Below are positions 37,101 to 45,182 of a DNA stretch of 64,000 bases, one piece after another. The notes under the pieces are model-generated. The model ran no database searches and was not told the DNA's origin. It was given only the letters and a program-made list of their open reading frames with translations. Position 1 is the stretch's first letter. Every line of letters starts with the position of its first letter. The translations under genes and the position numbers were made by a program. The stretch spans positions 112,206-176,205 of the forward strand of contig JAMPFF010000001.1 of assembly GCA_023664605.1 (NCBI GenBank), in the 5' to 3' direction. The stretch is from Clostridium sp. GTDB lineage: Bacteria > Bacillota > Clostridia > Lachnospirales > Lachnospiraceae.

Positions 37101-37251
37101 CAGAATGGAACTTGGGAACATCAGCGTTATCCACAGTCAAGAACTGGATTTAAATCATTTTATAACCGAAGAGGCGCAGGATGATTCATCGGTTCAGACC
37201 GCAGACCTGTATCAGATAGCGAAAGCCTTTATTACCACGATTACGGCATAA
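34177..37251 (+). CDS. Large flagellar-region protein (DUF6240-like)
   Basis: A 1024-residue soluble protein, rich in Glu, Gln and Ala and mostly helical, with no signal peptide or membrane segment. It resembles proteins annotated DUF6240 in Lachnospiraceae (assignment from memory, moderate). Segments such as MTEGAVKYMVENRMEPTIDN, EENVREAVSAYQKAS and LTLVNLEAAQKQL look like repeated helical units (each a short 'n-terminal acidic turn plus helix'); the C-terminal 150 residues (IPVEINGETTAIYLKVLHG) resemble the C-terminal domain of FliK-type hook-length control proteins. Placed directly before flagellin and FliS. ATG 34177 has GAGGTG upstream; GTG 34171 lies within that site. Confidence 0.65.
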   Translation: MKITFDNANTNQNVDKVTTPITYRETRTEKNHQAGGFAVDISGTVMDNKAYKGQGKTAEDVMQEAGQIDVATQRDYMTVMSNSMSAEDFARMTKDGYQVGDMEIEEVVTIVDKIKAELMKSGMQVAGYTDQMDAETLAEITGSEAFARELCQQFAQRDIPVTEENVREAVSAYQKASELQPMTEGAVKYMVENRMEPTIDNLYLAQHSSTADGSKQGKGYYECFPQQKTAGSGYYAKKAEEFNWQQLEPQMQAVLQETGLEVNEETMEDAKWLIEKGIPLTPDAVRSVYQLDSLTLPQDKEKTLSAIASAIADTQDAGKANLADERGALEKAAEYVERFAQITDEAVDKTVAEDKELTLVNLEAAQKQLTQESAKADKNASHTPHTEQRADEVITDAKLIENPEAVSARRQLEEIRLAMTIEANMKLMKSGVSIDTTKLEELVESLRQLEAQQRQLLFGETDADKAEEKSALYVETRRKVAEIPYMPIDIAGRFKVTDEDFTLNQVHIEGSALRNKYDEARERYESQMTRPSAELGDSIHKAFRNVDDVLQDMDMETSEENRRAVRILGYNRMELSQENIEAVKASDMELRSVIDKMTPAAVLQTIRDGKNPLDMTIPELNDYLDSTDYGKEQEAEKYSRFLYKLDKNKAIDEQERTAYIGIYRMFRQIEKGDDAAVGMLVSTGAEFSFKNLLSAVSSNKKHGMDYTVDDSFAGIDAVVKEMSIAAQINAGFNRTYQDIAKAAADKMARQDAATQAEYQKEQMQEYQQLNEVEDSVVKELLNNKQPVTANNLSAADMFMNRRDYLYKKLDELTKPADKNKVRDAVSHLQEAMTDKDSAQKAYEELQQTYQDILDEAQYDEGIHYIDLKAIQSCQKQLALAGSLAQEENYQIPVEINGETTAIYLKVLHGKEDGGKVKATLDTESYGQVAAEFSIRNQKISGYIACSTSAGTEALQGREEGLKTGLEKQVDSLLQGRMELGNISVIHSQELDLNHFITEEAQDDSSVQTADLYQIAKAFITTITA

Positions 37252-37284
37252 TAGATTACAAACATAAATCAGGAGGAATACAAA

Positions 37285-38427
37285 ATGAGAATTAACTATA
37301 ATGCATCGGCAATGCGTGCAAATAATGCGTTGAATGTGACGGATAACAAAGTATCCTCATCATTGCGGAAATTATCATCCGGCTTGAAAGTAAACCGTGC
37401 AAAAGACAACCCGTCCGGTTATGCAATCGGACGCAGGATGGATGCACAGATTGCGGGCGTAGCCGTAGCGACAAGAAATGCCAATACCGGTATCTCCGTT
37501 ATTCAGACGGCAGACGGCGCGCTGACGGAAGTACATGATATTTTACAGAGAATGAATGAGCTTTCCGTAAAAGGAAGCACCGGAACGCTGACGTCCACTG
37601 ACAGGGATATTTTGAATCAGGAAATCATTCAGTTAAAGGAAGAAATTGCGAGAATAGGCAGGGATACGGAATTTAACGGACAGCCGCTTTTGGATGGCAG
37701 CTTTGACTTAAAAGGATATACGAATAATTTAGATGTTAAAGTGGGCTATTACAGTGATGATGTATTACCTAAAGTGTATACTATTAACCGTCTGACGATT
37801 GGTTATGAAGATATGGAGAATGGAAAAATAGATTTGGACCAGGTAGAATTTGAACCGGGAACAACGCTGCCGGAAGGCGTCCAATTCCCGAATGGCTGTG
37901 GAGTCAGCGAGGTAGGAGAAAATTCCGTTACGATTACGGATACGCATGGTTTTAAACTGACATTGGACATTACACCTGACTGGGCGAATAACCCCATGAC
38001 TTTTACAAATATAACCGTGGATGTTACCGGCATTGGCGCTATGGATACACAGATAGGCGCTAACGAGGGCCAGGTTCTGGGAATCCGGATTCCTACGATT
38101 TCTTTGCAGAGACTCGGCCTTACTCATACATCAGTAGTAACAGAGGAGCAGAGTGATGATGCAAATGTTGCGATTAAATCGGCGATTATGTATGTGTCGG
38201 ATGCAAGAAGCCGTCTGGGCGCATATCAGAACCGTTTGGATCATACCATCAGTAACCTTGACATTACAAGCGAGAACATGACAGCGGCTTATTCCCGTAT
38301 CATGGACGTGGATATGGCGGAAGAAATGACAAATTATACGACACAACAGGTTGTTCAGCAGGCGGCGGTTTCCATGCTGGCGCAGGCGAATGAAAGACCA
38401 TCTCAGGTATTACAGTTATTGCAGTAG
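37285..38427 (+). CDS. fliC: Flagellin
   Basis: A 380-residue flagellar filament subunit. The N-terminal D0/D1 (INYNASAMRANNALN, LSSGLKVNRAKDNPSGYAIG, IQTADGALTEVHDILQRMNE) and C-terminal D1/D0 (ARSRLGAYQNRLDHTISNL, MTNYTTQQVVQQAAVSMLAQ) are typical; the central ~130 residues (about 145-275) are a variable surface domain. AGGAGG precedes the ATG. Exported by the flagellar type III apparatus and chaperoned by FliS, whose gene follows after 27 bp. Confidence 0.95.
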   Translation: MRINYNASAMRANNALNVTDNKVSSSLRKLSSGLKVNRAKDNPSGYAIGRRMDAQIAGVAVATRNANTGISVIQTADGALTEVHDILQRMNELSVKGSTGTLTSTDRDILNQEIIQLKEEIARIGRDTEFNGQPLLDGSFDLKGYTNNLDVKVGYYSDDVLPKVYTINRLTIGYEDMENGKIDLDQVEFEPGTTLPEGVQFPNGCGVSEVGENSVTITDTHGFKLTLDITPDWANNPMTFTNITVDVTGIGAMDTQIGANEGQVLGIRIPTISLQRLGLTHTSVVTEEQSDDANVAIKSAIMYVSDARSRLGAYQNRLDHTISNLDITSENMTAAYSRIMDVDMAEEMTNYTTQQVVQQAAVSMLAQANERPSQVLQLLQ

Positions 38428-38454
38428 TGATTGTCATGAAGGAAGGATTCGTGT

Positions 38455-38931
38455 ATGACCAAGGAATTAAAACAGGAATTTACATTAAGGATTACACAGG
38501 CCAATAAAACACAGTTGATTACGATTTTGTATGAAATGGTGCTGCTCTATCTGGAGGAAGCGGAAACCGCGCTTAAACAAGAGGATAAGACCGCTTATAA
38601 ACAGGCAATTCGTAAAATCAGAGACTGCATGAATGAGTTGACAATGTCTCTTCATCTGGAGTATGAATTGGCGCAGAATTTATTACAGCTTTATTTGTAT
38701 ATTAACAGTGAACTTGTGCAGGCAAGCATCCATTATGAGGCAGAAAACCTGCACCATGTAGAATCTGTTATCAGGCAGCTTCACGGCGCATATAAGCAAA
38801 TCGAATCGCAGGATAAATCCGCCCCGGTTATGGGCAATGCGCAGAGTGTGTATGCCGGACTGACATATGGCAGGAACACCTTGACGGAAAATATTACCGA
38901 CCCGGCGGTGAACCGCGGATTTTGTGTTTAA
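38455..38931 (+). CDS. fliS: Flagellin export chaperone FliS
   Basis: A 158-residue helical protein of the FliS family: ITQANKTQLITILYEMVLLYLEEAE corresponds to the family's start (TPxQLIxMLYDGAI), followed by LRHxLN-like helices (LHLEYELAQNLLQLYLYINS). FliS binds the C terminus of flagellin and prevents premature polymerisation. It is somewhat longer than Bacillus FliS (133), with an extra 25-residue tail. Directly after flagellin, followed by a strong bidirectional terminator. Confidence 0.85.
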   Translation: MTKELKQEFTLRITQANKTQLITILYEMVLLYLEEAETALKQEDKTAYKQAIRKIRDCMNELTMSLHLEYELAQNLLQLYLYINSELVQASIHYEAENLHHVESVIRQLHGAYKQIESQDKSAPVMGNAQSVYAGLTYGRNTLTENITDPAVNRGFCV

Positions 38932-38936
38932 AATTT

Positions 38937-38974
38937 ATTCCGCATTAGAGATAATAAAGCCTCTAATGCGGAAT
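38937..38974. terminator. Bidirectional terminator after fliS
   Basis: ATTCCGCATTAGAG (38937-38950) pairs perfectly with CTCTAATGCGGAAT (38961-38974) across a 10-base loop, with A/T tails on both sides, serving fliS and the convergent DUF2508 gene. Confidence 0.88.
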
Positions 38975-38977
38975 ATT

Positions 38978-39265
38978 TTAATTGATGGCAGTTAATGTAT
39001 CATAAGTTTCGCTGTATGTGTCTTCGGGCAGCAAATTACTTTTAGCCGCCTGTTCTAATAAGTATTTATAACGCTTCATAACGGCGTTTACCTCATAAAT
39101 ATAACAGTCTATCAAATCAGGGTCGGTCACATTATCAAAACCGGCATATGCGTTTTCTAAAGCATGTCTTGCCTGAAGTAATTCTTCACGGAGAGTTGGT
39201 TTTTGAAGTTCTAATTCATCTTCTGCATCAAGATGACAAGGGCGTTGGCGAAATAAAATTTTCAT
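38978..39265 (-). CDS. YaaL/DUF2508-family protein
   Basis: A 95-residue helical protein. PTLREELLQARHALENAYAG, FDNVTDPDLIDCYIYEVNAV and RYKYLLEQAA match the DUF2508 (YaaL) family, which in Firmicutes lies beside recR and bofA. Its function is unknown. It is divergent from the BofA-like gene, the usual partner, so the pair keeps the neighbourhood but not the orientation. Confidence 0.8.
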   Translation of the reverse strand: MKILFRQRPCHLDAEDELELQKPTLREELLQARHALENAYAGFDNVTDPDLIDCYIYEVNAVMKRYKYLLEQAAKSNLLPEDTYSETYDTLTAIN

Positions 39266-39396
39266 GCCTGTACCATGCTCCTTTCTTTTCCGGAATTTCC
39301 TCTTTTATACAGTATATACAAAAATTGGAAAAATATTCTTGTAATATTGAGTGGCAGCAGCGCATAGAATGAAACAGAAAAAAGGAAAAGCTGTAC

Positions 39397-39690
39397 ATGG
39401 GAAAGGCATGGTCTTGTATGGAAAAGTTTGGCGGCAGCGCGGCAATTATGCTGGTATGTGCATTGGTACTTATGATTGGGGCATTCGGACGGAAAATAGA
39501 GTGGATTATCAATTTTGTACTGCGGGCGGTTATGGGTACGATAGGAATTTATTTTTTAAATAGTTTTTTGCTGGCAAGGCAGATTTCGGTTACGGTAGGC
39601 ATCAATCCCATGACTGTTTTGACATCCGGAATCCTTGGATTCCCGGGGGTTGCAGTGCTTTATGGCATCAATTTTTTTAAGGTATTGTAA
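39397..39690 (+). CDS. BofA-family pro-sigma-K processing inhibitor-like protein
   Basis: A 97-residue membrane protein with two to three helices. The C-terminal motif ISVTVGINPMTVLTSGILGFPGVAVLYGI is reduced here to its key part, GINPMT...GILGFPGVAVL, which defines the BofA family. In Bacillus BofA holds the SpoIVFB protease inactive during sporulation; many Clostridia keep bofA without spoIVFB. Two starts are possible (39397 or the ATG at 39418); the first follows AAAAGGAAAAG loosely. Confidence 0.8.
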   Translation: MGKAWSCMEKFGGSAAIMLVCALVLMIGAFGRKIEWIINFVLRAVMGTIGIYFLNSFLLARQISVTVGINPMTVLTSGILGFPGVAVLYGINFFKVL

Positions 39691-39726
39691 GATTTTCACA
39701 AAAAAAGTTTTTTTGCAAAATAGTAC

Positions 39727-39755
39727 TGGACAAGACGGAAAAATACATATATAAT
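39727..39755 (+). promoter_or_regulatory. Promoter of the tad pilus operon
   Basis: TGGACA (39727-39732), 17 bases, TATAAT (39750-39755). It leaves a 5' leader of about 130 bases before the first tad gene; I see no riboswitch in it. Confidence 0.6.
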
Positions 39756-39894
39756 TCGATTTACCATATAAAATTTTATATTATAAAATACAACTCGGAT
39801 ATTATCAGATTTATTCAAACTGCTGCAGCAGTATCAGGAAGTATCTTCCGGACAATTCATCGAGTCGATTGATTAAGAAAACAGGAGGTGGTTA

Positions 39895-40428
39895 ATTGGA
39901 CAGGCTTATATTATTTATTTTTTAAACGTTTTTCTTATAATTGCAGTTCTAATGGATTTTAAGCATGACAGAATCCATAATGGATGGATTCTTGCAGGAC
40001 TTTTGTCCGCTCTGGCTTTCCGCATCTATAAGGGGGGATGGTACGGCGTATGCGGTGCGCTCATTCCGACGGCGCTTCCGTTTATCCTGTTATATCCCAT
40101 ATATAAGATAGGGGCGCTGGGAGCCGGAGATATCAAATTGCTTATGACGGTCGGCAGTTTTCTAAATGTGGAGTCAACGCTTCGTGTCGTTCTATATTCT
40201 TTTATCATTGCCGCGGTTTTTTCCCTGATAAAAATGATATCGGAATCAAATTTCAAAGAAAGAATGAAGTATCTGCTTTCCTATCTGTTAGAGACGCTTA
40301 CGACGGGGGAATGGAAACCGTACGGGGAATTTTTCGGAGGAGACATTCGTGCTTATAAAAGCAATAAAATACATTTTGCACTGCCGGTCTATATCGGGGT
40401 GATGTTTACATTAGGAGGGTTATTTTGA
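39895..40428 (+). CDS. tadV: Prepilin peptidase (TadV/CpaA-like), apparent ATT start
   Basis: A 177-residue A24-type aspartic prepilin peptidase when read from ATT 39895. Two catalytic Asp: the one in DFKHDRIHN after the first helix and the GxGD motif in LGAGDIKLL. The ATG at 39952 would remove the first membrane helix (AYIIYFLNVFLIIAVLM) and has no ribosome site, whereas a perfect AGGAGGTGG (39883-39891) lies just before ATT GGA CAG GCT. The TTG one base later is in another frame and stops after nine codons. So an ATT start (as in infC) or an undetected frameshift is implied. It cleaves Flp-type prepilins and opens the tad operon. Confidence 0.75.
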   Translation: MGQAYIIYFLNVFLIIAVLMDFKHDRIHNGWILAGLLSALAFRIYKGGWYGVCGALIPTALPFILLYPIYKIGALGAGDIKLLMTVGSFLNVESTLRVVLYSFIIAAVFSLIKMISESNFKERMKYLLSYLLETLTTGEWKPYGEFFGGDIRAYKSNKIHFALPVYIGVMFTLGGLF

Positions 40429-41483
40429 AAGAAGAAATTTTCGCGCTTTGCGATTTGGAAGAAAACTTTGCTTTTCGGATGGCGGAATATATCGTGGAAA
40501 AGGTTCCGATGCCTTATGCGCTGCATCTTTTTACCAAAACAGAGAAATTGCAGATTTTTATGGAAAGCCATAAGATTGTTATTCTGCTAATCAGCGAAAG
40601 CGCCATACGCAGCTTAGGAAGTGAGGTGGATGTTCCTAACGTGTTTGTCTTGCAGGAGAATGAGAAAACAGCAGAGGAAAAGGCAGCGGAGGCCGGAATA
40701 AAGGCAGAGGGAAAAATGGCGTTGGGCTGGCATTATATTGATAAGTTTCAGAGTCCGCAGCGGATAATCGGAGAACTTGCGGAACATATGGCACAACGGC
40801 AGGGATGGGAGGAGGCGAAAAGCGCGAAAGATACGCGGTTAAAAATTATCGGCGTTTATTCTCCCGTCAAACGGTGTCTGCAGACATCCTTTGCCTTGAC
40901 AATGGGGCAGCTTTTATCCAGAGAACATAAGACGTTGTATTTGAATTTCGAGTGTTACTCGGGGTTCGCACAGATGCTGAAAAAAGAATATCCGGAAGAT
41001 ATGTTGGATGTGCTTTATTATTTCAAGTGCGCCAGCGAAAAACTGTCTGTCAGACTGTCATCTATCGTACAAAACATCAACGGACTGGATTTTATTCCGC
41101 CGGGGCAGGCAGGGCTGGACATGCAGGGAATTTCTGCTGAAAAGTGGATAGAGCTGTTAGAGATGATTGAGAAGATAAGCGATTATGAATATCTGATTCT
41201 CGATTTATCGGATGGAATGAACGGATTGTTTGAATTGCTGTCTCGCTGTTATAAAATTTATACCATTACCGGAAACGATGGGTTTGCGATGGCGAAAATG
41301 CATCAGTACGAACAGATTTTACAACTAAATGAATTACATGATATCGCCGGTAAGACGGTAAAATGCAAATTTCCGTTTTTCGAGAAGTTACCGTCGGACA
41401 TCAGTTTGATGACGCATGGGGAACTGGCGGGATATGTCAAGGCGATTATTCAAGAGGATTTATATGAAAAACAGACAGGATGA
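40425..41483 (+). CDS. tadZ: TadZ/CpaE-like protein with degenerate ATPase motif
   Basis: A 352-residue protein from TTG 40425 (AGGAGGG upstream, overlapping the previous stop). An N-terminal receiver-like domain (1-110, without a clear phospho-Asp) precedes a MinD/ParA-like fold (about 140-345). The place of Walker A reads GVYSPVKRCLQTSFA instead of GGVGKT-type, while LILDLSDGMNGL keeps the Walker B-like strand. TadZ proteins position the pilus machine at the membrane; loss of the P-loop suggests a structural rather than enzymatic role. Its end overlaps tadA. Confidence 0.72.
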   Translation: MKEEIFALCDLEENFAFRMAEYIVEKVPMPYALHLFTKTEKLQIFMESHKIVILLISESAIRSLGSEVDVPNVFVLQENEKTAEEKAAEAGIKAEGKMALGWHYIDKFQSPQRIIGELAEHMAQRQGWEEAKSAKDTRLKIIGVYSPVKRCLQTSFALTMGQLLSREHKTLYLNFECYSGFAQMLKKEYPEDMLDVLYYFKCASEKLSVRLSSIVQNINGLDFIPPGQAGLDMQGISAEKWIELLEMIEKISDYEYLILDLSDGMNGLFELLSRCYKIYTITGNDGFAMAKMHQYEQILQLNELHDIAGKTVKCKFPFFEKLPSDISLMTHGELAGYVKAIIQEDLYEKQTG

Positions 41484-42705
41484 AGTAAAGAGAGAATTAA
41501 AAGAAAAGTTAAGCGAACAGATTGATTATTCAAGAGAAATATCCGACGAAGAAATGCGGGAATATATCGACGAACTGCTTATCAAAGAGGGAAAAAAGAG
41601 GGCGCTGTCTTTGGCGCAGAAAGAACAGCTTCGTAAGGAACTTTTTCATGCGGTCAGAAAACTGGATGTATTACAGGAACTGGTGGATGATACGGATATT
41701 ACAGAGATTATGATTAACGGGGCGGAGCATATTTTTATCGAAAAGAAGGGAAGGCTGTTTCGTCTGGAGCAACAGTTTGAAAGTAAGGAAAAACTGGAGG
41801 ATGTGATTCAACAGATAGTAGCGGCATGTAACAGAGTTGTCAACGAGGCTTCCCCGATTGTAGACGCCAGACTGGAAAACGGTGCAAGAGTTAATGTTGT
41901 GTTAAGCCCGGTTGCCCTAAACGGGCCGATTGTCACTATCAGGCGTTTCCCGGATAAGCCCATTACCATGGAGGATTTGGTTTCTTTCGGTTCCATCCCT
42001 GCCGAGGTCTGTCAGTGGCTGCAAAAACTGGTCGCGGCGAAATATAACATTTTTATCAGCGGAGGAACCGGTTCCGGCAAGACTACTTTTTTGAATGCGC
42101 TTTCTCATTATATTCCACAAGAGGAAAGAATTATTACGATTGAGGACAGCGCGGAATTACAGATAGTCAATATTCCCAATATTGTCCGTATGGAGACAAG
42201 AAACGCCAATGTAGAGGGATGCCGGGAAATTACCATTCGGGATTTAATCAAAACGTCGCTTAGGATGAGGCCGGATAGGATTATAGTTGGAGAGGTCCGG
42301 GGCGGCGAGGCGTTTGATATGATGCAGTGTCTCAATACCGGCCATGACGGTTCCATGTCAACCGGACATGCCAATAGCTCTAAAGACATGATGAGCCGCC
42401 TGGAAAACATGATTTTAATGGGCATGGATTTGCCGCTTAATGCCATCAGACAACAGATTGCATCCGGCATTGATATTCTCATTCATTTGGGCAGGCTGCG
42501 GGATAAAAGCAGAAAAGTTTTGGAAATCGTGGAAGTGCTTGGCTTTGAAGAGGGAGAAATCCGCTTGCAGCCGTTGTACCGTTTTCGGGAAACCGGCGAG
42601 GATGAAAACGGCAATATTATAGGAACATTAGAGAAGAAAGGAGAGTTGGCATATGTGGAAAAACTTAAAACCGCAGGCATCAGGACGTCGTGCGGCGGAT
42701 TATGA
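41464..42705 (+). CDS. tadA: TadA/CpaF secretion ATPase
   Basis: A 413-residue hexameric VirB11-family ATPase that powers Flp pilus assembly. Seen: Walker A SGGTGSGKTTFLNAL (about 198-207), ITIEDSAELQ (Asp box), Walker B RIIVGEVRGGEAFDM, and the His box STGHANSSKDM. The ATG at 41464 has GAGG upstream and lies within the tadZ end. It overlaps tadB by 53 bases, signalling tight translational coupling. Confidence 0.93.
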   Translation: MKNRQDEVKRELKEKLSEQIDYSREISDEEMREYIDELLIKEGKKRALSLAQKEQLRKELFHAVRKLDVLQELVDDTDITEIMINGAEHIFIEKKGRLFRLEQQFESKEKLEDVIQQIVAACNRVVNEASPIVDARLENGARVNVVLSPVALNGPIVTIRRFPDKPITMEDLVSFGSIPAEVCQWLQKLVAAKYNIFISGGTGSGKTTFLNALSHYIPQEERIITIEDSAELQIVNIPNIVRMETRNANVEGCREITIRDLIKTSLRMRPDRIIVGEVRGGEAFDMMQCLNTGHDGSMSTGHANSSKDMMSRLENMILMGMDLPLNAIRQQIASGIDILIHLGRLRDKSRKVLEIVEVLGFEEGEIRLQPLYRFRETGEDENGNIIGTLEKKGELAYVEKLKTAGIRTSCGGL

Positions 42706-43432
42706 GGACTATCGGTTTAACGGCAGAGAATGGATTTTGTATTTGCTGGAGGGCATTTTGCTCGCGGGAATCATAAGTTATTTTTTCTATCAATCCGTAT
42801 GGGCATTTCTGTTTTTCCTGCCGGTGGTTCCGTTTTTTCTGAAATGGAAGAAAAAGGAACTGGCCGGGAAAAGAAGACAGGAATTAAGCGTTCAGTTTAA
42901 AGATGCCGTATTGTCGGTATCGGCGAACCAAAAAGCGGGATATTCCGTAGAAAACGCTTTTCGGGAAGCGTACCGGGATATGGCGATGTTATATGGAAGA
43001 GACAGCCATATTTGCAAAGAACTAAATTATATCGCCAAGGGGCTTGATAATAATATGGTACTGGAAAAGCTTTTATACGAACTCGGGGTAAGAAGCCATG
43101 TGCAGGATATCCTACAGTTTGCGGATGTTTTTTTGATAGCGAAGCGGACCGGCGGCAATATGACGGAGATTTTATCGGAAACGGCGAACTCGATTGAAGA
43201 AAAAAGCGCGGTGGATAAAGAGATACAGGTTTTATTAAGCTCTAAAAAAATGGAGCAGAAAATTATGAATGTTATTCCGTTCTTTATTATTTTTTACATC
43301 AGTATTACGTCAAAAGGTTTTTTTGATGTTCTGTATCACAATCTGATAGGCATTGTTATTATGACATGTTGTCTGTTTCTCTATCTGACGGCGTTTATGC
43401 TCTCCCGCAAAATAATTGCCATAGAAGTCTAA
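42653..43432 (+). CDS. tadB: TadB-like type II/IV secretion platform protein
   Basis: A 259-residue inner-membrane platform protein: two N-terminal helices (about 28-65), a cytosolic T2SSF domain (LSVQFKDAVLSVSANQKAGY, LLYELGVRSHVQDILQFADV, GGNMTEILSETANSI) and two C-terminal helices. Together with TadC it forms the membrane base on which TadA acts. AAAGGAG precedes the ATG. The start lies inside tadA; the stop is 11 bases before tadC. Confidence 0.88.
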   Translation: MWKNLKPQASGRRAADYEDYRFNGREWILYLLEGILLAGIISYFFYQSVWAFLFFLPVVPFFLKWKKKELAGKRRQELSVQFKDAVLSVSANQKAGYSVENAFREAYRDMAMLYGRDSHICKELNYIAKGLDNNMVLEKLLYELGVRSHVQDILQFADVFLIAKRTGGNMTEILSETANSIEEKSAVDKEIQVLLSSKKMEQKIMNVIPFFIIFYISITSKGFFDVLYHNLIGIVIMTCCLFLYLTAFMLSRKIIAIEV

Positions 43433-43443
43433 GGAGCGTGGTT

Positions 43444-44916
43444 ATGATACGGATATATGGCTATATAACGATTTTGGCTTTTTATTTCATTATTTTTATC
43501 GTATCCCGCAAAGAGGATGCAGCGTCTTTTCAAAGACAGGAAAAAAAGAAAAGCTGGCCGGGGGAAAGTCTGTTCCTGAAAGCGGCCGCATGGTATATCA
43601 GAAAAAGGAAGCGGCGGCAAAACCAGGATGTACAAAACCGGCTTGGAAAAAATTTAAGACTGCTGCATCCGGAAATACCGGAAAAATATCAGGTAAAAGA
43701 ATTTTATGTCAGACAATATGCGCTTGCGGCAGCAGTCTTTTTTATCGGCAATCTGCTCTGCTTGTGTACGGCGTTAAGCGCACGGACAGGAGGGCTTTTG
43801 CAGGAGGGGGGATATTTGGACAGAAAGCCATACGGGCAGGGCGGTACGGATATTACTTTAGCGGCGCAGATAGAGGGAGAAGAGGAAAAGACCATTCTCT
43901 ATACCGTAGAGGAACAAAAATATCGCCCTGAAGAAGCAGCGGCGCTGTTTAAAGAAGCGTCTGCCAAACTGCCTGAAGCGATTCTGGGAGAAAACAGCGG
44001 TTTGGAATGTATTACAAAGAACCTGAATTTGGTTACTTCCATGGAGGGTTATCCCTTTACGATATCCTGGGAGAGCGGAAGCTATTCGCTTCTGCATACG
44101 GACGGCACGGTATGCAATGAAGAGTTGGAAAAGGCGCAGAGCGTTATGTTAAAGGCGCGTTTCCGATATGGGGAGAGCGAATTTGAAGAGGTTTTTCCTG
44201 TTCAGATATATCCCGCCGTTTATACGAAAGATGAAATGCTGATGCAGAGTATTCTGGACGCTTTGGAAAAGCAAAGCCGGGAAAGCGAGAGCCAAAGCCG
44301 GATGATGCTTCCGAAAGAGGCGGGAGGAAGAGAGATTATATGGAGGGAGGTGATTGAGGATAGCAGCGGAACTTTCTTTTTAGTAATGTGCATTGCGGCA
44401 GCGCTTGTATTTTTTTCAAAGAAAAAAGAAGTAGAGGAAAATCTGGAGAAGCGAAAACGGGAGCTGTTATTGGATTATCCGGAAATTGTCAATAAGCTGA
44501 CGCTGTATATGGGAGCGGGCATGACAATCCGCAACGCTTTTTTAAAGATGGGGGAGGATTATAAAAAGCAGAAAGTTTCCGGAACAAAACGATATGTGTA
44601 TGAAGAAATATCACTGCTTTGCCATGAACTGCAAAGCGGCGTATCGGAGACGGAGGCTTATGCGCATCTGGGAAAGCGGTGTCAGTTACAGCCCTATATG
44701 AAACTTAGCGCGCTTTTGTCGCAGAATCTGCGCAAGGGAAGCAATGATTTACTAATGATGCTCAGGCAGGAGACGGCGTCCGCCTTTGAACAGCGAAAGA
44801 ACGCTGCGAAAAAAGCCGGGGAGGAGGCCGGAACCAAACTGTTATTACCGATGATGATGATGTTATGTATTGTTATGGTATTAATTATGATTCCGGCATA
44901 CTTTTCATTTTCCTGA
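43444..44916 (+). CDS. tadC: TadC-like platform protein with large extracytoplasmic insertion
   Basis: A 490-residue membrane protein, much longer than usual TadC (about 300). Helices lie near 1-20 and 80-105; residues 110-310 form a predicted extracytoplasmic beta-rich domain (EEEKTILYTVEEQKYRPEEA, EGYPFTISWESGSYSLLHTD); then a helix near 320-335 leads to the cytosolic T2SSF domain (RKRELLLDYPEIVNKLTLYM, LLCHELQSGVSETEAYAHLG) and a last helix. AAGGAG precedes ATG 43444. The T2SSF part makes it the TadB partner; the insertion may contact the cell wall or pilins. Confidence 0.8.
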   Translation: MIRIYGYITILAFYFIIFIVSRKEDAASFQRQEKKKSWPGESLFLKAAAWYIRKRKRRQNQDVQNRLGKNLRLLHPEIPEKYQVKEFYVRQYALAAAVFFIGNLLCLCTALSARTGGLLQEGGYLDRKPYGQGGTDITLAAQIEGEEEKTILYTVEEQKYRPEEAAALFKEASAKLPEAILGENSGLECITKNLNLVTSMEGYPFTISWESGSYSLLHTDGTVCNEELEKAQSVMLKARFRYGESEFEEVFPVQIYPAVYTKDEMLMQSILDALEKQSRESESQSRMMLPKEAGGREIIWREVIEDSSGTFFLVMCIAAALVFFSKKKEVEENLEKRKRELLLDYPEIVNKLTLYMGAGMTIRNAFLKMGEDYKKQKVSGTKRYVYEEISLLCHELQSGVSETEAYAHLGKRCQLQPYMKLSALLSQNLRKGSNDLLMMLRQETASAFEQRKNAAKKAGEEAGTKLLLPMMMMLCIVMVLIMIPAYFSFS

Positions 44917-44993
44917 TAGGGAGGATATGCGAAATGCACCGCAGTCCGGCGGGGCAGAAAAATATTAAGATAAGAGAAGGAGGATACATTGGT

Positions 44994-45182
44994 ATGAGAA
45001 AGAAAAAATTAAAAGGGCTTGGAAATTTTATTAGGGAGGAGGACGGCATGGGAACCGTGGAAATCATCCTGATTATCGTCGTATTGATTGGTCTGGTCAT
45101 TATTTTCAAAGAGCAGCTGCGTTCTCTGGTGGAAAGCGTATTTGAAAAAATTACAACGGACAGCAATACGATAATGTCATGA
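44994..45182 (+). CDS. flp: Flp-type pilin (Flp1-like)
   Basis: A 62-residue prepilin: basic leader, then EEDGMGTVEIILIIVVLIGL, where cleavage after Gly would leave a mature N terminus MGTVE with the conserved Glu at position five, followed by the hydrophobic helix and a short polar tail. This is the major Flp pilus subunit candidate. AAGGAGGA precedes the ATG by nine bases. Its stop overlaps the next start (ATGA). Confidence 0.88.
   Translation: MRKKKLKGLGNFIREEDGMGTVEIILIIVVLIGLVIIFKEQLRSLVESVFEKITTDSNTIMS

Noticed and set aside
39896..39925. TTG start for the prepilin peptidase
   Set aside because: It has good spacing to the ribosome site but meets TAA after nine codons, and the nearby TTTAAAC is not in the frame required for a shift.
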